Source: Alicyclobacillus_A sp963788285
Lineage (GTDB): Bacteria > Bacillota > Bacilli > Alicyclobacillales > Alicyclobacillaceae
Assembly (NCBI GenBank): GCA_963788285.1
Contig: CAWBGB010000014.1
Coordinates: 62,001-126,000, forward strand
Direction: 5' to 3'
DNA: 64,000 bases
In this document: positions 27,291-36,663 of the stretch, in pieces
Layout: the number at the start of each line of letters is the position of its first letter
Numbering within the stretch: the stretch's first letter is position 1
The notes under the pieces: generated by a model
What the model saw: the letters and a program-made list of their open reading frames with translations, nothing else
The model's database searches: none
Told to the model about the DNA's origin: nothing
Made by a program: the position numbers and the translations under genes

Positions 27291-28757
27291 ATGGAGAGAC
27301 GAGCTGTTGAACGCACTACGTCATATGCACTCAAGCAGCGGTCACGCTTAAAGAAAGTGCTATCCACTCGTGACCTGGTCTTATTTACTACGTCCGGCAT
27401 TATTGGCATTGATACGATGCCCCAATCGGCAAGCTACGGTGTTCAGACGATTTTCTGGATCATCGTCTCCTGTGTACTCTTTGCCATTCCATACGCATTC
27501 ATCGCTGCCGAACTCGGAACGACATACGTGAAGAATGGCGGTCTGTACGTTTGGATTAAGGAAGCATTCAACCCGTACATTGCAAGCCTTGCGACGTTTC
27601 TGTACTGGATCAGCAACCCAATTTGGATGGCGAGCCTCGCCGTCGAAGCGGTTGGCATTTTGCAGAGTATGATTGGTGCCACTTGGTCCACAGGAACGCG
27701 GTGGTGGGTCTGTTTGCTTTTGATTTGGCTCGTTGCGTTGCTTGAAGTGTCGTATCTCAATGTCGGCAAATGGTTGCCGAATATCGGTGCAGTCATCAAG
27801 TTTGGTCTGTTGCTCGCCATCGGTCTTATCGGCATTGCCATCGCGATTCACCACGGTCATCCGGCCAACTCGTTCGCATTGGCCAACTGGATGCCGACCA
27901 AAGCCGTTGCTGTTGCATACCTCCCGGTCTTGATGTACCAATGGCAAGGATTTGAACTGCAATCGAATGCTGCACAGGAAATGAAAAACCCGCAGCGTGG
28001 CGTGCGCATCGCCATCATCTGGTCTGTCGTCCTTTCGGCTGTTGGCTACACCATGGGTGTCCTTGGCATGTTGCTCGTCATCCCGCTAAAGAACATGTCC
28101 AACGTGAGTGCCCTGTTTGATACATTCAAGGCGATCATTCCACATTCGCCGCTGCTCCCATTCATTGCGATTCTCATTATCATCGGACTCCTTGCTAGTG
28201 GAACGACATGGTTGCTTGGGGTGGATCGCGCGTTTGCAGCCAGCGGTTACGACGGAAACATTCCACAGTTCCTTGGTCACTATAACAAGAAGTTTGGAAC
28301 ACCCGACCTGATTGCTATCTTGGGCGCCATCGTGTCATCCCTGATCTTGACACTCAAATTGTTTGTCGGCAGTGGTACTAGTGGTCTCGGTGAAGTGTAC
28401 CAGTTGCTCTTATACATGGCCATTCTGGCTGGAACTGCACCGTATCTGCTAATGTTCCCGGCACTCCTGATCTTCCGGAAGCGGTATCCCAAGGTTCACC
28501 GTCCGTTCTCAGTTCCGGGTGGTACGTTCGGTGCATGGTTCTGTGTCATCATGGGTTTGATCTGGGTCATTCCGACATTCATCTTCGCCTTCATGCCAAA
28601 CGGTTTGAGTTCGAAGTGGTCGGATGTGGAGCAAAGTATTCTTGGGACCGTGATCGCGCTGGTTATCGCATCGATTCTCTTCATGGCTGCGACCAAGCAA
28701 CGCCGGAATCTGGTCAAGGTTTCACTGGTTGACCAAGGCGACGAGATCGTAAAATAA
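27291..28757 (+). CDS. APC-superfamily amino-acid permease (glutamate/GABA-antiporter-like)
   Basis: 488 residues with about 12 transmembrane helices. The start of the transport domain is STRDLVLFTTSGIIGIDTMP; the first helix break is TSGIIGIDT rather than the usual GxG. LPVLMYQWQGFELQSNAAQE with MKNPQRGVRIA is the conserved helix 6 / loop region, and RKRYPKVHRPFSVPGG the typical C-terminal loop. It has the strongest ribosome site in the window, AAGGAGG with a 7-nt spacing. The ARG-box-like site in front suggests arginine-responsive control and perhaps an arginine-related substrate; the latter is only inference. A terminator follows the stop. Confidence 0.9.
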   Translation: MERRAVERTTSYALKQRSRLKKVLSTRDLVLFTTSGIIGIDTMPQSASYGVQTIFWIIVSCVLFAIPYAFIAAELGTTYVKNGGLYVWIKEAFNPYIASLATFLYWISNPIWMASLAVEAVGILQSMIGATWSTGTRWWVCLLLIWLVALLEVSYLNVGKWLPNIGAVIKFGLLLAIGLIGIAIAIHHGHPANSFALANWMPTKAVAVAYLPVLMYQWQGFELQSNAAQEMKNPQRGVRIAIIWSVVLSAVGYTMGVLGMLLVIPLKNMSNVSALFDTFKAIIPHSPLLPFIAILIIIGLLASGTTWLLGVDRAFAASGYDGNIPQFLGHYNKKFGTPDLIAILGAIVSSLILTLKLFVGSGTSGLGEVYQLLLYMAILAGTAPYLLMFPALLIFRKRYPKVHRPFSVPGGTFGAWFCVIMGLIWVIPTFIFAFMPNGLSSKWSDVEQSILGTVIALVIASILFMAATKQRRNLVKVSLVDQGDEIVK

Positions 28758-28775
28758 TTCAAACTCGACCTTGTC

Positions 28776-28821
28776 AAAGGATGGCCACTCTATACGACAC
28801 TTGTGTGGAGCGGCCTTTTGT
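28776..28821 (+). terminator. terminator of the APC permease
   Basis: AAAGGATGGCCACTC pairs with GAGCGGCCTTTT across a 15-nt loop, with one mismatch and a bulge, and ends in a short T-run. Confidence 0.6.
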
Positions 28822-29343
28822 GTACACGAACAAACTGGAATAGATAAAGATACCGCACACCTAGAGAGCTCGATACTACAGTCGTTTTTCACTTAGATTC
28901 ACAGCTTATCGCCCCTTGAATTTCACACTAACACGGTCTTGTCCCCAAAGTATCTCTCGACTTTGGGTAGCTTCCCTACTCCATCTGACTTAGCGTTTTT
29001 AACACCGGAGCGAGTTCTAAAAGCATGGGCGAAATATATGTCACGCCCAGGAGATGCCCGAGGTATAGGAAAGCCACCAAACTTCTTGAACTCGCCAGAC
29101 GTAGTGTAGGAGAGGTGAGCGCTCTTGAAGAGGATAAGTGGGAACTACAGCACCTACTAGACGAGTACATGAGAGTCCGGCGGACCATTGACGAAGCAGA
29201 TGAAAGAATTCAGAGCCTACTCTCCCAAATCCCCTACGCCGACTTGGTAATGTCTGTTGGCATTACAGCACCGGCGACTACGGCGATAAATGCCTTTGGC
29301 GGAGACTTGTGTGAACTCCCGCACGGAAACCAACTGTTACGTA

Positions 29344-30951
29344 GGGTCTGCTGAACGATTGAAAAACCCAGTAGCGACAAGGATTCTTGGCCTTTCATCA
29401 CGAAATCTTGTGCATGGATTTCTCGTGAAACCCGTCAAAATCCTTGCACGTGAGGGGACCTATGTATCGACCGACTGAACGACAGATCCTGTTGCCGGAT
29501 GACTTCTTCCTACCATTTGGCGGAAAGTTGAATCAGGAGAACCGCTGGGTCAAACTCGCCCAGATGATTCCCTGGTGGAAGGTTGAAGAGCACTACGGAG
29601 AGCGTTTCAAATCCTGGACGAAGGGACAAAAGGCGTACTCGGTCCGTGTGGCGCTTGGTGCACTCATCATCCAGGAACGCTTGGGTCTGAGCGACCGGGA
29701 GACGGTTCGTCAGATCACGGAGAACCCGTATTTGCAATACTTCATCGGATTACCAAGCTTTCAGGAAGAACCACCGTTTCATCCCTCTCTGATGACGCAC
29801 TTTCGCAAGCGACTTGGTCCGGACGTGATCAACCAGGTCAATGAATGGATCGTGATGGAGAAAGACGCAAGCGATGATTCTGATGACCGGGATGATGGAC
29901 ATCCAGGGCAGCCCGAGGTGGACGCCACCTCCAAGCCATCAACAGATAAGGAGACGCCTGCGAACCAAGGTAAGCTGTTGCTCGATGCCACGTGTGCCCC
30001 GGCGGACATCGCCTACCCAACCGACCTGTCCTTACTCAATGAGGCTCGGGAGAAGTTGGAGAAGATGATTGACGTTTTACATGCGGTGCGTGAGCCTGGT
30101 AGTCGCAAACCGCGCACCTATCGGGAGAAGGCGCACAAGGCGTACCTGGCGGTGGCGAAGCAGAGGCGCGTGAGTCCGCGTGCACTGCGCAAGGCAATCG
30201 GGAAGCAACTGCGGTTTGTAGCCCGTGACTTGCGAATCATCGCCAAATTGAGGAATGAGGTCGGACTCAGCGCGTTGAGCGTTCGGCAACATCGTCAACT
30301 GTTGGTCATTCATGAGCTGTATCGCCAGCAAGAGGAGATGTACCGCAGGAGGATGCGGCGCATCGACGATCGGGTCGTCAGCATCTCGCAACCCCATGTG
30401 CGTCCTATCGTCCGTGGCAAGGTACGTGCAAACGTTGAGTTCGGCGCAAAAGTGGCAATCAGTGTGGTGGACGGGTACGCAAGACTAGAGCGGTTGAATT
30501 GGGACAGCTTTCATGAAGGTCACACCCTGCAGGCGGCGGTTGAGGCTTACCGGGAACGCTATGGCTACTATCCAGAGGCCGTGCTGGCCGACAAGGCCTA
30601 CCGGAACCGGGAGAACCTGCGTTACTGCAAGGAACGTGGTATTCGCTTAAGTGGACCGCCGCTGGGCCGGCCCTCGAAGACGGAGCGAGCGGAACAGAGG
30701 AAGATAGAGAGGCAGGACGCAGTGGAGCGTAATGCAGTTGAAGGAAAATTCGGCGAAGGCAAGCGCCTCTATGGCCTGGGGCTAATTCGGGCGCGCCTTC
30801 AGGCGACGAGCGAGACGGTTGTCGCGATGCAGTTGCTGGTACTGAACCTGGAGCGGCGCCTCCGCCTTTTCTTGACTCTTTTTCTCGAATGGCTGATTCA
30901 AACTGTCACGTGTCCCATTCCAAGCTAATGCATGACCCATTCAGCAGACCC
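29344..30951 (+). mobile_element. IS5-like insertion sequence, copy 1
   Basis: 1608 bp bounded by the 12-bp inverted repeats GGGTCTGCTGAA/TTCAGCAGACCC and flanked by direct repeats TACGTA (29338-29343 and 30952-30957). One intact transposase gene fills it. Confidence 0.9.
29462..30928 (+). CDS. IS5-like (DUF772 + DDE) transposase, copy 1
   Basis: 488 residues. The N-terminal DUF772 domain runs from MYRPTERQILLPDDFFLPFG through SVRVALGALIIQERLGLSDR and ENPYLQYFIGLPSFQEEPPF to SLMTHFRKRLG. An acidic Ser/Asp-rich linker (about 140-180) precedes the DDE part: LLLDATCAPADIAYPTDLSL (first Asp), ADKAYRNRENL (second Asp) and NAVEGKFGEGKRLYGLGLIR (Glu). I take ATG 29462 as start (GAGGGG just upstream); an in-frame TTG lies at 29444. 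Only a few residues differ from copy 2, including A/E in the linker and the last ten residues. Confidence 0.92.
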   Translation: MYRPTERQILLPDDFFLPFGGKLNQENRWVKLAQMIPWWKVEEHYGERFKSWTKGQKAYSVRVALGALIIQERLGLSDRETVRQITENPYLQYFIGLPSFQEEPPFHPSLMTHFRKRLGPDVINQVNEWIVMEKDASDDSDDRDDGHPGQPEVDATSKPSTDKETPANQGKLLLDATCAPADIAYPTDLSLLNEAREKLEKMIDVLHAVREPGSRKPRTYREKAHKAYLAVAKQRRVSPRALRKAIGKQLRFVARDLRIIAKLRNEVGLSALSVRQHRQLLVIHELYRQQEEMYRRRMRRIDDRVVSISQPHVRPIVRGKVRANVEFGAKVAISVVDGYARLERLNWDSFHEGHTLQAAVEAYRERYGYYPEAVLADKAYRNRENLRYCKERGIRLSGPPLGRPSKTERAEQRKIERQDAVERNAVEGKFGEGKRLYGLGLIRARLQATSETVVAMQLLVLNLERRLRLFLTLFLEWLIQTVTCPIPS

Positions 30952-31241
30952 TACGTAAGGCAGGTTTGAATCTCGCTGAGCGTAGTTCCGGTAAACACGA
31001 GGGCAAAATTAAGCTATCCAAGCGAGGCAATTCGTGACTACGCAAGCATCTGTTTTTCACCGTATTACTCTCTCATAATCGAGCCTTTCAGACACTGCAT
31101 GCACATAACGTTCAAGTCAAACGGGTGTCGAAGATGAGGTCCATCATGAAGTTGGTTGGGAAACTAGCACGGATGCTGGTTGCCATGGCTCGGGAAGGAC
31201 AACCATTTTCCGTAGACAGGGCACAGAATCGGGCAGCCTAG

Positions 31242-31765
31242 ACTCATTCTGAAAAACATTTCGAAGCAAGATAACTAAGACACGTAGGTTGGCTCATTCG
31301 CATGATTTCACAAAGAAAGCACAGAGTACCGAGATTATTGCACTTTTAGGGCATGGACCCGTTCCGTTAACGTTGATCGGACTCCACACCTTGGACAGAT
31401 AGGACGAAGGAATGTAAGGGCTTAAACCCGTTGAGACATGGGAGTGTGAATCCCAAGGCATTTGTGAAGAGATACGTGTAGTACAGACTACACTTAGGAG
31501 AAGTGTTTCCACTCGTCTTCTGTTCCTGTATGTTTTCCAAACGGATCGACGCTATCCCCAGATGTAAGCTCTGCTTCCTTCGACCAAATCTGGGTGGTGA
31601 AATCCTGCGAATGAGCGAGCACCTACGAATGAGCGAGCATTCGTAAGAAAAACCTTAATTCACGAGGGAGTTTAATAATTCTTCAAGGCGTTTGTGTTCT
31701 AGACATAGCATTATTCTGCATCGCAGATACAAGGCTATACGACCGAATGATCGAGGGAAGATAGA
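31242..31765. other. intergenic, contains a repeated hairpin motif
   Basis: No gene recognised. At 31601-31620 the sequence AATCCTGCGAATGAGCGAGC begins a motif repeated at 37639-37658. Here a second half-copy follows, ACGAATGAGCGAGCATTCGT, which folds as CGAATG-AGCGAG-CATTCG. It lies about 290 bp upstream of the sedolisin gene. Confidence 0.45.
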
Positions 31766-31767
31766 GA

Positions 31768-31817
31768 AAGGGAGCCGACCCCGTCAAACGAGGGTGGCTC
31801 CCTACGCTCTTTTTTAG
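31768..31817 (+). terminator. strong terminator upstream of the sedolisin gene
   Basis: GGGAGCCGACCC pairs with GGGTGGCTCCC and is followed by CTACGCTCTTTTTT. It insulates the sedolisin gene from upstream transcription; the transcript it ends is not obvious. Confidence 0.7.
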
Positions 31818-31911
31818 GTCAGAAGAAACTTAATTATTAAAAATATGATAAAATAAAATCTCCACTTGTCGTCACTTCTCCTGAACTCACCTGAAAGGAG
31901 ACTGAACCGCA

Positions 31912-33540
31912 ATGGACGAACAATCAAACCAAGTAGCAAGCAGTAAAATCCCCCTCTTCGGCAGTGATCGAACGGCCGTTCCCGGTGCCAAACGCATAGG
32001 CTCCATCAATCTAGACGACCACATCTCTGTGACGCTCATCCTGCGTCGACGTAGCACATCCGACTTGGCCAATTACATTAAGGAATTGAGCAAAGTGCCG
32101 CCTGCAAAGCGCCAACACATGAGTCACGCCGAATTTGCGGCTGCCCACGGTGCGGATCCTGCTGACATCGAGCTTGTCAAATCATTTGCACAATCGTACC
32201 AACTCACTGTGGATCGCGTACACGCAGCCGCCCGAACCGTCGTCCTATCCGGCGCCATCTCGTCGTTCACCTCGGCTTTTCAGGTCGATCTCTCCCATTA
32301 CGAACACCCCAAATTCACATATCGCGGGCACACAGGGCCTGTCCATATCCCGAGCCACTTGAGCGAAGTCATCATCGCCGTCTTAGGCCTTGATAATCGT
32401 CCACAAGCGCAAACGCACTTCCGCATCTATTCCGAGACGCGCGCCTCTGAGACGCCCCAAATTTCATACACACCGCCCCAAGTCGCCACGTTGTACGACT
32501 TTCCGTCGTCCGTCGATTGCAAAGACCAATGCATCGGCATCATCGAGCTCGGCGGCGGCTATCAAACGGAAGCCATACAGACGTACTTTTCGAACCTCGG
32601 CCTGCCAGCACCAAATGTCACGTCCGTCTCTGTCGACGGCGGTGCCAATCAACCGACTGGCAATGCAAACGGGCCAGACGGCGAAGTCGATCTCGACATC
32701 GAAGTAGCTGCCTCCGTAGCCCCTGGCGTCCACACGGTGGTCTATTTTGCTCCGAACACAGATGCCGGTTTCTTGGATGCCATCACGACGGCCATTCACG
32801 ACACGACCAACAGGCCGTCAGTCCTGTCCATCAGTTGGGGCGGACCGGAAAGTTCATGGACACAACAGGCGATGCAAGCGATGAACGCAGCCTTTCAAGA
32901 CGCCGCTGCACTCGGTATTACGGTGTGTTGTGCTTCGGGGGATAACGGATCGACCGACAGCGTTGAAGATGGCAAGGTTCACGTGGACTTTCCTGCATCA
33001 TCCCCATACGTACTCGCCTGCGGCGGAACGCGGCTCACGGCCTCCAGCAGCGGCACTATCGAAAGCGAAGTCGTATGGAACGACGGATCGAATGGCGGAG
33101 CCTCGGGCGGCGGCGTGAGCGACGTGTTCGCTCTCCCGAGTTGGCAACAAAACGCCGGTGTACCGCCATCGGCTAATCCCGGAGGCCATATCGGCCGCGG
33201 TGTGCCTGACGTAGCTGGCGACGCGGACCCTGAGACAGGCTACCAAGTACTCGTCGACGGTCAACAATTTGTCATTGGCGGCACGAGCGCCGTTGCTCCG
33301 CTCTGGGCCGGATTGATTGCCATCGCCAATCACCAATTGGGGCATTCCGTCGGGTATCTCAACCCGACACTGTACAACCTTGGCTCCGGTGCCAATGCGT
33401 TTCACGATATCACGATCGGGAATAACGACATCGGAGACGCGCCGAACGGAGCCTACCAAGCCCAGCCTGGCTGGGATCCATGCACTGGGCTAGGCAGCCC
33501 GAATGGGCAGGCACTCATCGCGGCACTGAAACAGATCTAG
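31912..33540 (+). CDS. kumamolisin-type sedolisin (S53 serine-carboxyl peptidase)
   Basis: A 542-residue acid endopeptidase precursor. Residues 1 to about 185 are the pro-domain (ending near ETPQISYTPPQVATLYDFP); the catalytic domain follows. The triad is clear: Glu258 and Asp262 in GPDGEVDLDIEVAA, Ser459 in VIGGTSAVAPLWAG; the oxyanion Asp344 is in CASGDNGSTD and Trp309 in SISWGGPE. The calcium site is FHDITIGNNDIGDA near residues 498-509, ending GWDPCTGLGSPNG. As in kumamolisin there is no classical signal peptide. GAAAGGAG precedes the ATG. Such enzymes work at low pH and elevated temperature in the medium and are typical of acidophilic Alicyclobacillus-like bacteria. Terminators on both sides make it monocistronic. 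Confidence 0.96.
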   Translation: MDEQSNQVASSKIPLFGSDRTAVPGAKRIGSINLDDHISVTLILRRRSTSDLANYIKELSKVPPAKRQHMSHAEFAAAHGADPADIELVKSFAQSYQLTVDRVHAAARTVVLSGAISSFTSAFQVDLSHYEHPKFTYRGHTGPVHIPSHLSEVIIAVLGLDNRPQAQTHFRIYSETRASETPQISYTPPQVATLYDFPSSVDCKDQCIGIIELGGGYQTEAIQTYFSNLGLPAPNVTSVSVDGGANQPTGNANGPDGEVDLDIEVAASVAPGVHTVVYFAPNTDAGFLDAITTAIHDTTNRPSVLSISWGGPESSWTQQAMQAMNAAFQDAAALGITVCCASGDNGSTDSVEDGKVHVDFPASSPYVLACGGTRLTASSSGTIESEVVWNDGSNGGASGGGVSDVFALPSWQQNAGVPPSANPGGHIGRGVPDVAGDADPETGYQVLVDGQQFVIGGTSAVAPLWAGLIAIANHQLGHSVGYLNPTLYNLGSGANAFHDITIGNNDIGDAPNGAYQAQPGWDPCTGLGSPNGQALIAALKQI

Positions 33541-33565
33541 ACGCCACAGTGAACAGGTTTAGCGA

Positions 33566-33611
33566 AAGACACGGCGAAAGAGAGACAATCATTCTCTCTC
33601 GCCGTGTTTTG
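33566..33611 (+). terminator. terminator of the sedolisin gene
   Basis: ACACGGCGAAAGAGAGA and TCTCTCTCGCCGTGT form a long stem (one bulge) with a short loop, followed by TTTTG. Confidence 0.8.
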
Positions 33612-34008
33612 AAGCAAATGTTTCAATTAGGAGTCCCGTCAACCAAACGCAAAAGACGTACGCTAAGGTACTCCATCCCACAAAAAAAAACCGACATTCC
33701 TAGTTAAGGAGACGGGAGGTACCCTTTAACCTCGAGAAAAAGCCTTAATAGGGAGGGAGGGGCTGCCACAGACTAACAACGTGCGTTCGGCTTGATGCCG
33801 GCACGAACGGGGGACGATGTTTCCCCGTACCGGATTCCTGTGCCTCCAGGCCCGACCTTCAACCCTGTCCTCAAACAGTACATCCCCTAGGCAACGTTGA
33901 CTTTCTAAATTCAGTTATACAGCAGTGGAGGTCTCCATCTGTCTCTCTACCTCACATTAAATCGCCCATATGAGTCCAAGCAACTCTCTCTTGCTACTGA
34001 AGTTACAG
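33612..34008. other. intergenic, probable IS110 end region
   Basis: No gene. The stretch between the sedolisin terminator and the IS110 remnant contains GC-rich inverted pieces (GTGCGTTCGGCTTGATGCCGGCACGAACG around 33780-33810) that may belong to the non-coding end of the IS110 element. Confidence 0.3.
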
Positions 34009-34745
34009 CTACATTGTAGTGTGCCTCGGGATACCATTTTCATATGCCTCCGATAAAGCCTGTCCTGCGCTCGCCAAGCTATTTCCTGTATTCGTGGACT
34101 GTCCCTCCTTACGCTTCCGAATCGTCCCTTTCACAACTGGCTTGTATCGGTAACTCCATGCAGCCTCACCCAGAACCCGTCTTAGGTGTGAATTCCCCGC
34201 CTTCGTGATACGCCCTTGCCATCGAGAAGATCCACTCGAATATACCATCGGTACCAGTCCTGCGCAGGCCATGAGTTTCTTGGAGTTGCTTGAATCGACT
34301 AAACTCCCCAATCTCAGCGACCAAAGAGGTTGCTATCACCTCTGCTACACCACGTAATGTCTGCAACGCCTGGATAACCGGTGCTCGCTGGCTTTCTGTC
34401 GCCTCCAAATGAATCGCAGCATCAAGGCGTTTCAGGCGTCCCTCGATTTCATCCAACTGATGCAGATACTCCTGGAACACTATCTGCTCTCGCCGATCCG
34501 TCCACGTGAGAGTGTCCAACCACCTCCGATGCATGCGACCCCAGGCTCGCAGACGCGTCTCAGGATGGCGGTTATGTCGAAGCAGGAACTTGGATATCCG
34601 GTGTCTTGCTCGCGAACGGTCTTCCACTGCATCCTCCTGTGCACGAATCTAGTCCCGGAGTGATTCGTTTTCTTCGCTGGGGACGTACACAGCCACCAGC
34701 TCTCCAGCGCGAAACAACTGCGCCAATCGTAGCGTATCCCGCAAT
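34009..34745 (-). pseudogene. IS110-family transposase, N-terminally truncated and frameshifted
   Basis: Minus strand: LRLAQLFRAGELVAVYVPSE ENESLRD, an in-frame TAG, EDAVEDRSRARHRISKFLLR, HRRWLDTLTWTDRREQIVFQ, LQTLRGVAEVIATSLVAEIG, then a frame change and KKLMACAGLVPMVYSSGSSR, ITKAGNSHLRRVLGEAAWSY. This is the second half of an IS110 transposase of the type with PxExE and RHR linker motifs. The N-terminal DEDD domain is replaced by the MFS remnant, so the element sits in, or was deleted into, that gene. Confidence 0.8.
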
Positions 34746-35175
34746 TCACTATGAATATTAAGATGGCAGCTGCGGCCATCAAAACACCGAACGCCAGCCA
34801 AAATACTGCTCGAGAACCGTACCAAATCGGTGCCTCAGCCCATAGTGCGATTAAGTGCCCTGATACACCAATTGTAGGCCATCTCCCACGCCGTTCCGGG
34901 GATGCCACATCACCCATAATGGCGTATATCAAATGGGTGCGAGGCCACACAAACTACAGCCAGCACCCGACCAATAATCAATATAGCGAACCAGGGTGAA
35001 AACGCAGTGAGTACGTTTGACAGGCAAGGAAGATGAGGCCCATCGCAATAAAAAACCGCCTCCGTTCCCCTTCAAAAATCGAGCCAATCAACGTGGCGTA
35101 CACTGCATAGGTGATGGAGAACGCATTCACCATCCACCCGACGTCAGCGGACTTGACCTTGTAATCAGATGACAT
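34746..35175 (-). pseudogene. MFS (DHA1) drug/sugar exporter, N-terminal remnant
   Basis: Minus strand: SADVGWMVNAFSITYAVYAT, LIGSIFEGERRRFFIAMGLI, then in shifted frames TAFSPWFAILIIGRVLAVVC and YAIMGDVASPERRGRW followed by YGSRAVFWLAFGVLMAAAAI. These are helices 1-6 of a 12-helix MFS exporter including the loop motif GDVxxxxRRGR and GWRAxFWL. At least two frameshifts are present and the second half is replaced by IS110 sequence. Confidence 0.65.
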
Positions 35176-35296
35176 TCACGTTGAGAATTACACCGTTGTT
35201 CTTCATCTTGTGGCCTCCATAGTGTAACTTTATGTAAATGCTATAAAATACCATAGTCGAATTCTGCGATAATGTTTTCGTGGTTGTGGTACGTTG

Positions 35297-36016
35297 TCAA
35301 ACAGTTGTGTGCGGGGTTTTCGTAAAATGATCGTCGTACTTATCGACATATAACTTGTTTTTCGAGGTAAGGACGGCATACGTGACGTCCTTGGTGTCAG
35401 CCACCCCAAGTCGTTCTAGTTCTAACATCAACCAACTTCGTTCAACGTTGCCATTGACGAGATTTTCCTCGATCACGCTTCCATCAAGGATCAACTCAAC
35501 AGGGAGACGTTCCTTCTGGACCATACTTTTCTGAAAGTCACCTAAAGTTAAGGGGCGGGCCTCGGGTTTCAAAAAAATACTTAGCTCTCCGTTTGTCTCC
35601 AAAAATGCTTGTTGTATGGTATCGATTTCAAAAACATTTCTTAAGCGGAGTTGCTGTATTAATGATTCCAATTTCAATCGAGACTTTTCCAATTCACCTT
35701 CGAGGATTTTTCCGTCGCGAATCAGTTCGATGGAATGACCACCAATCCACTTATTGATCAGCCGATTTTTCAGCGCAATAAACGATGCGAGGAAAGTGAT
35801 GAGGGTAAATATGGATATTCCGAGAATCAGGTCACCTAAGCTAATGTTATGATCTAGAACGATCGCACCTGTTAAAGAACCCAGTGTAATGTTGGCCACG
35901 AAGTTAAAGTAAGTCATTCGTGCAATCATCTGTTTTCCCAACAGACGAACAGCGGCCAACATTAGAACAAAGGCCAATGCAGTCCGAAAGATGATATCTA
36001 TAAAGTCCAATTCCAT
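35297..36016 (-). CDS. DUF421-domain membrane protein (YetF/YcaP family)
   Basis: 239 residues. Three N-terminal helices (about 5-85) with MLAAVRLLGKQMIARMTYFN and FVANITLGSLTGAIVLD, the RxxGKxxxxxxTxFxxVxxIxxGS hallmark. A cytoplasmic DUF421 region follows: GHSIELIRDGKILEGELEKS, LRLRNVFEIDTIQQAFLETN GELSIFLKPE. The paralogues in spore formers are membrane proteins of unknown biochemical role, some linked to germination or stress. The start at 36016 has GAGGT with a 7-nt spacing; an earlier ATG at 36064 is less likely. Confidence 0.88.
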   Translation of the reverse strand: MELDFIDIIFRTALAFVLMLAAVRLLGKQMIARMTYFNFVANITLGSLTGAIVLDHNISLGDLILGISIFTLITFLASFIALKNRLINKWIGGHSIELIRDGKILEGELEKSRLKLESLIQQLRLRNVFEIDTIQQAFLETNGELSIFLKPEARPLTLGDFQKSMVQKERLPVELILDGSVIEENLVNGNVERSWLMLELERLGVADTKDVTYAVLTSKNKLYVDKYDDHFTKTPHTTV

Positions 36017-36051
36017 GGTATCAACCTCATGTTCAAGCATATTCATCAGAA

Positions 36052-36375
36052 TCATTGTGCCCACAAACCATGTAAAATTGTATTTGAATTCACGTAGTCG
36101 AGGATAAACACATAGGAGGAATAAGCTGCTATAATGAACCGCCTTATCTGAAGTACACGCTTTCCTGCTCTTTTCAAGGGTAATGCAACATTAACTGAAT
36201 AATCTTGTGGCACCTTCCCACCCCTCAAACCGACATGCACGTTCGTCGCGGCTCCACGGGTACATGCAAATGCTGAATCTCCATCAGAAGGGCGGATATC
36301 GGGAAGGAAACCGAAACATCCATGTGTTTCACGCAAAGGTAGAACACCTTGGTTAAGCCGAGATGTTGTCTTCAC
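36052..36375 (-). CDS. hypothetical protein upstream of DUF421
   Basis: A 107-codon frame starting GTG: GCFGFLPDIRPSDGDSAFAC, TRGAATNVHVGLRGGKVPQD, YSVNVALPLKRAGKRVLQIR, with a hydrophobic C-terminal stretch (FIIAAYSSYVFILDYV). It ends 36 bp before the DUF421 start and runs in the same direction. Composition is plausible for protein but I recognise no family and the ribosome site is poor, so it may be a remnant. Confidence 0.3.
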   Translation of the reverse strand: MKTTSRLNQGVLPLRETHGCFGFLPDIRPSDGDSAFACTRGAATNVHVGLRGGKVPQDYSVNVALPLKRAGKRVLQIRRFIIAAYSSYVFILDYVNSNTILHGLWAQ

Positions 36376-36390
36376 CTTAGAACAACGAAT

Positions 36391-36425
36391 AAAAAAAGGA
36401 CAACTTTTAACCGTTGCCCTTTTTA
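36391..36425 (-). terminator. terminator-like hairpin
   Basis: AAAGGACAAC and GTTGCCCTTT pair with one mismatch around TTTTAACC; T-runs on both strands make it bidirectional. Confidence 0.55.
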
Positions 36426-36570
36426 ACGAATGTCGTACTGAAAAAGTTCCACCAAATTAATTACCACTCTTGGCTAAATTCCTATTATTAATTACAAGCG
36501 CATAAATTGCCAATAAGACGAACACGAGTTCTACGTTTCCCCCTTCAACTAATCTGGCCTATAGCGTAAA

Positions 36571-36597
36571 AAGGGGAAGCCTTTCGGCTACCCCTTA
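36571..36597 (-). terminator. terminator of the DUF1002 gene
   Basis: On the minus strand AAGGGGTAGCC, GAAA loop, GGCTTCCCCTT is followed by TTTAC. Confidence 0.65.
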
Positions 36598-36663
36598 TTA
36601 CATTCATGCACCCTTTAGTTCAATTACCTTGCGCTGCCTCACTAAGCACCTCTCCCGTTGGTA

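Larger units (their letters stand above)
28975..31241 (+). pseudogene. IS110-family transposase, interrupted by the IS5-like element
   Basis: The left part (to 29343) reads KATKLLELARRSVGEVSALE, EDKWELQHLLDEYMRVRRTI, QSLLSQIPYADLVMSVGI and GGDLCELPHGNQLLR. The right part resumes at 30952 as RKAGLNLAERSSGKHEGKIK, an in-frame TGA, LRKHLFFTVLLSHNRAFQTL and ends MAREGQPFSVDRAQNRAA, stop 31239-31241. The 6-bp TACGTA is duplicated at the junctions. The N-terminal DEDD domain is missing and the gene also carries a stop, so it was probably dead before the insertion. Confidence 0.85.
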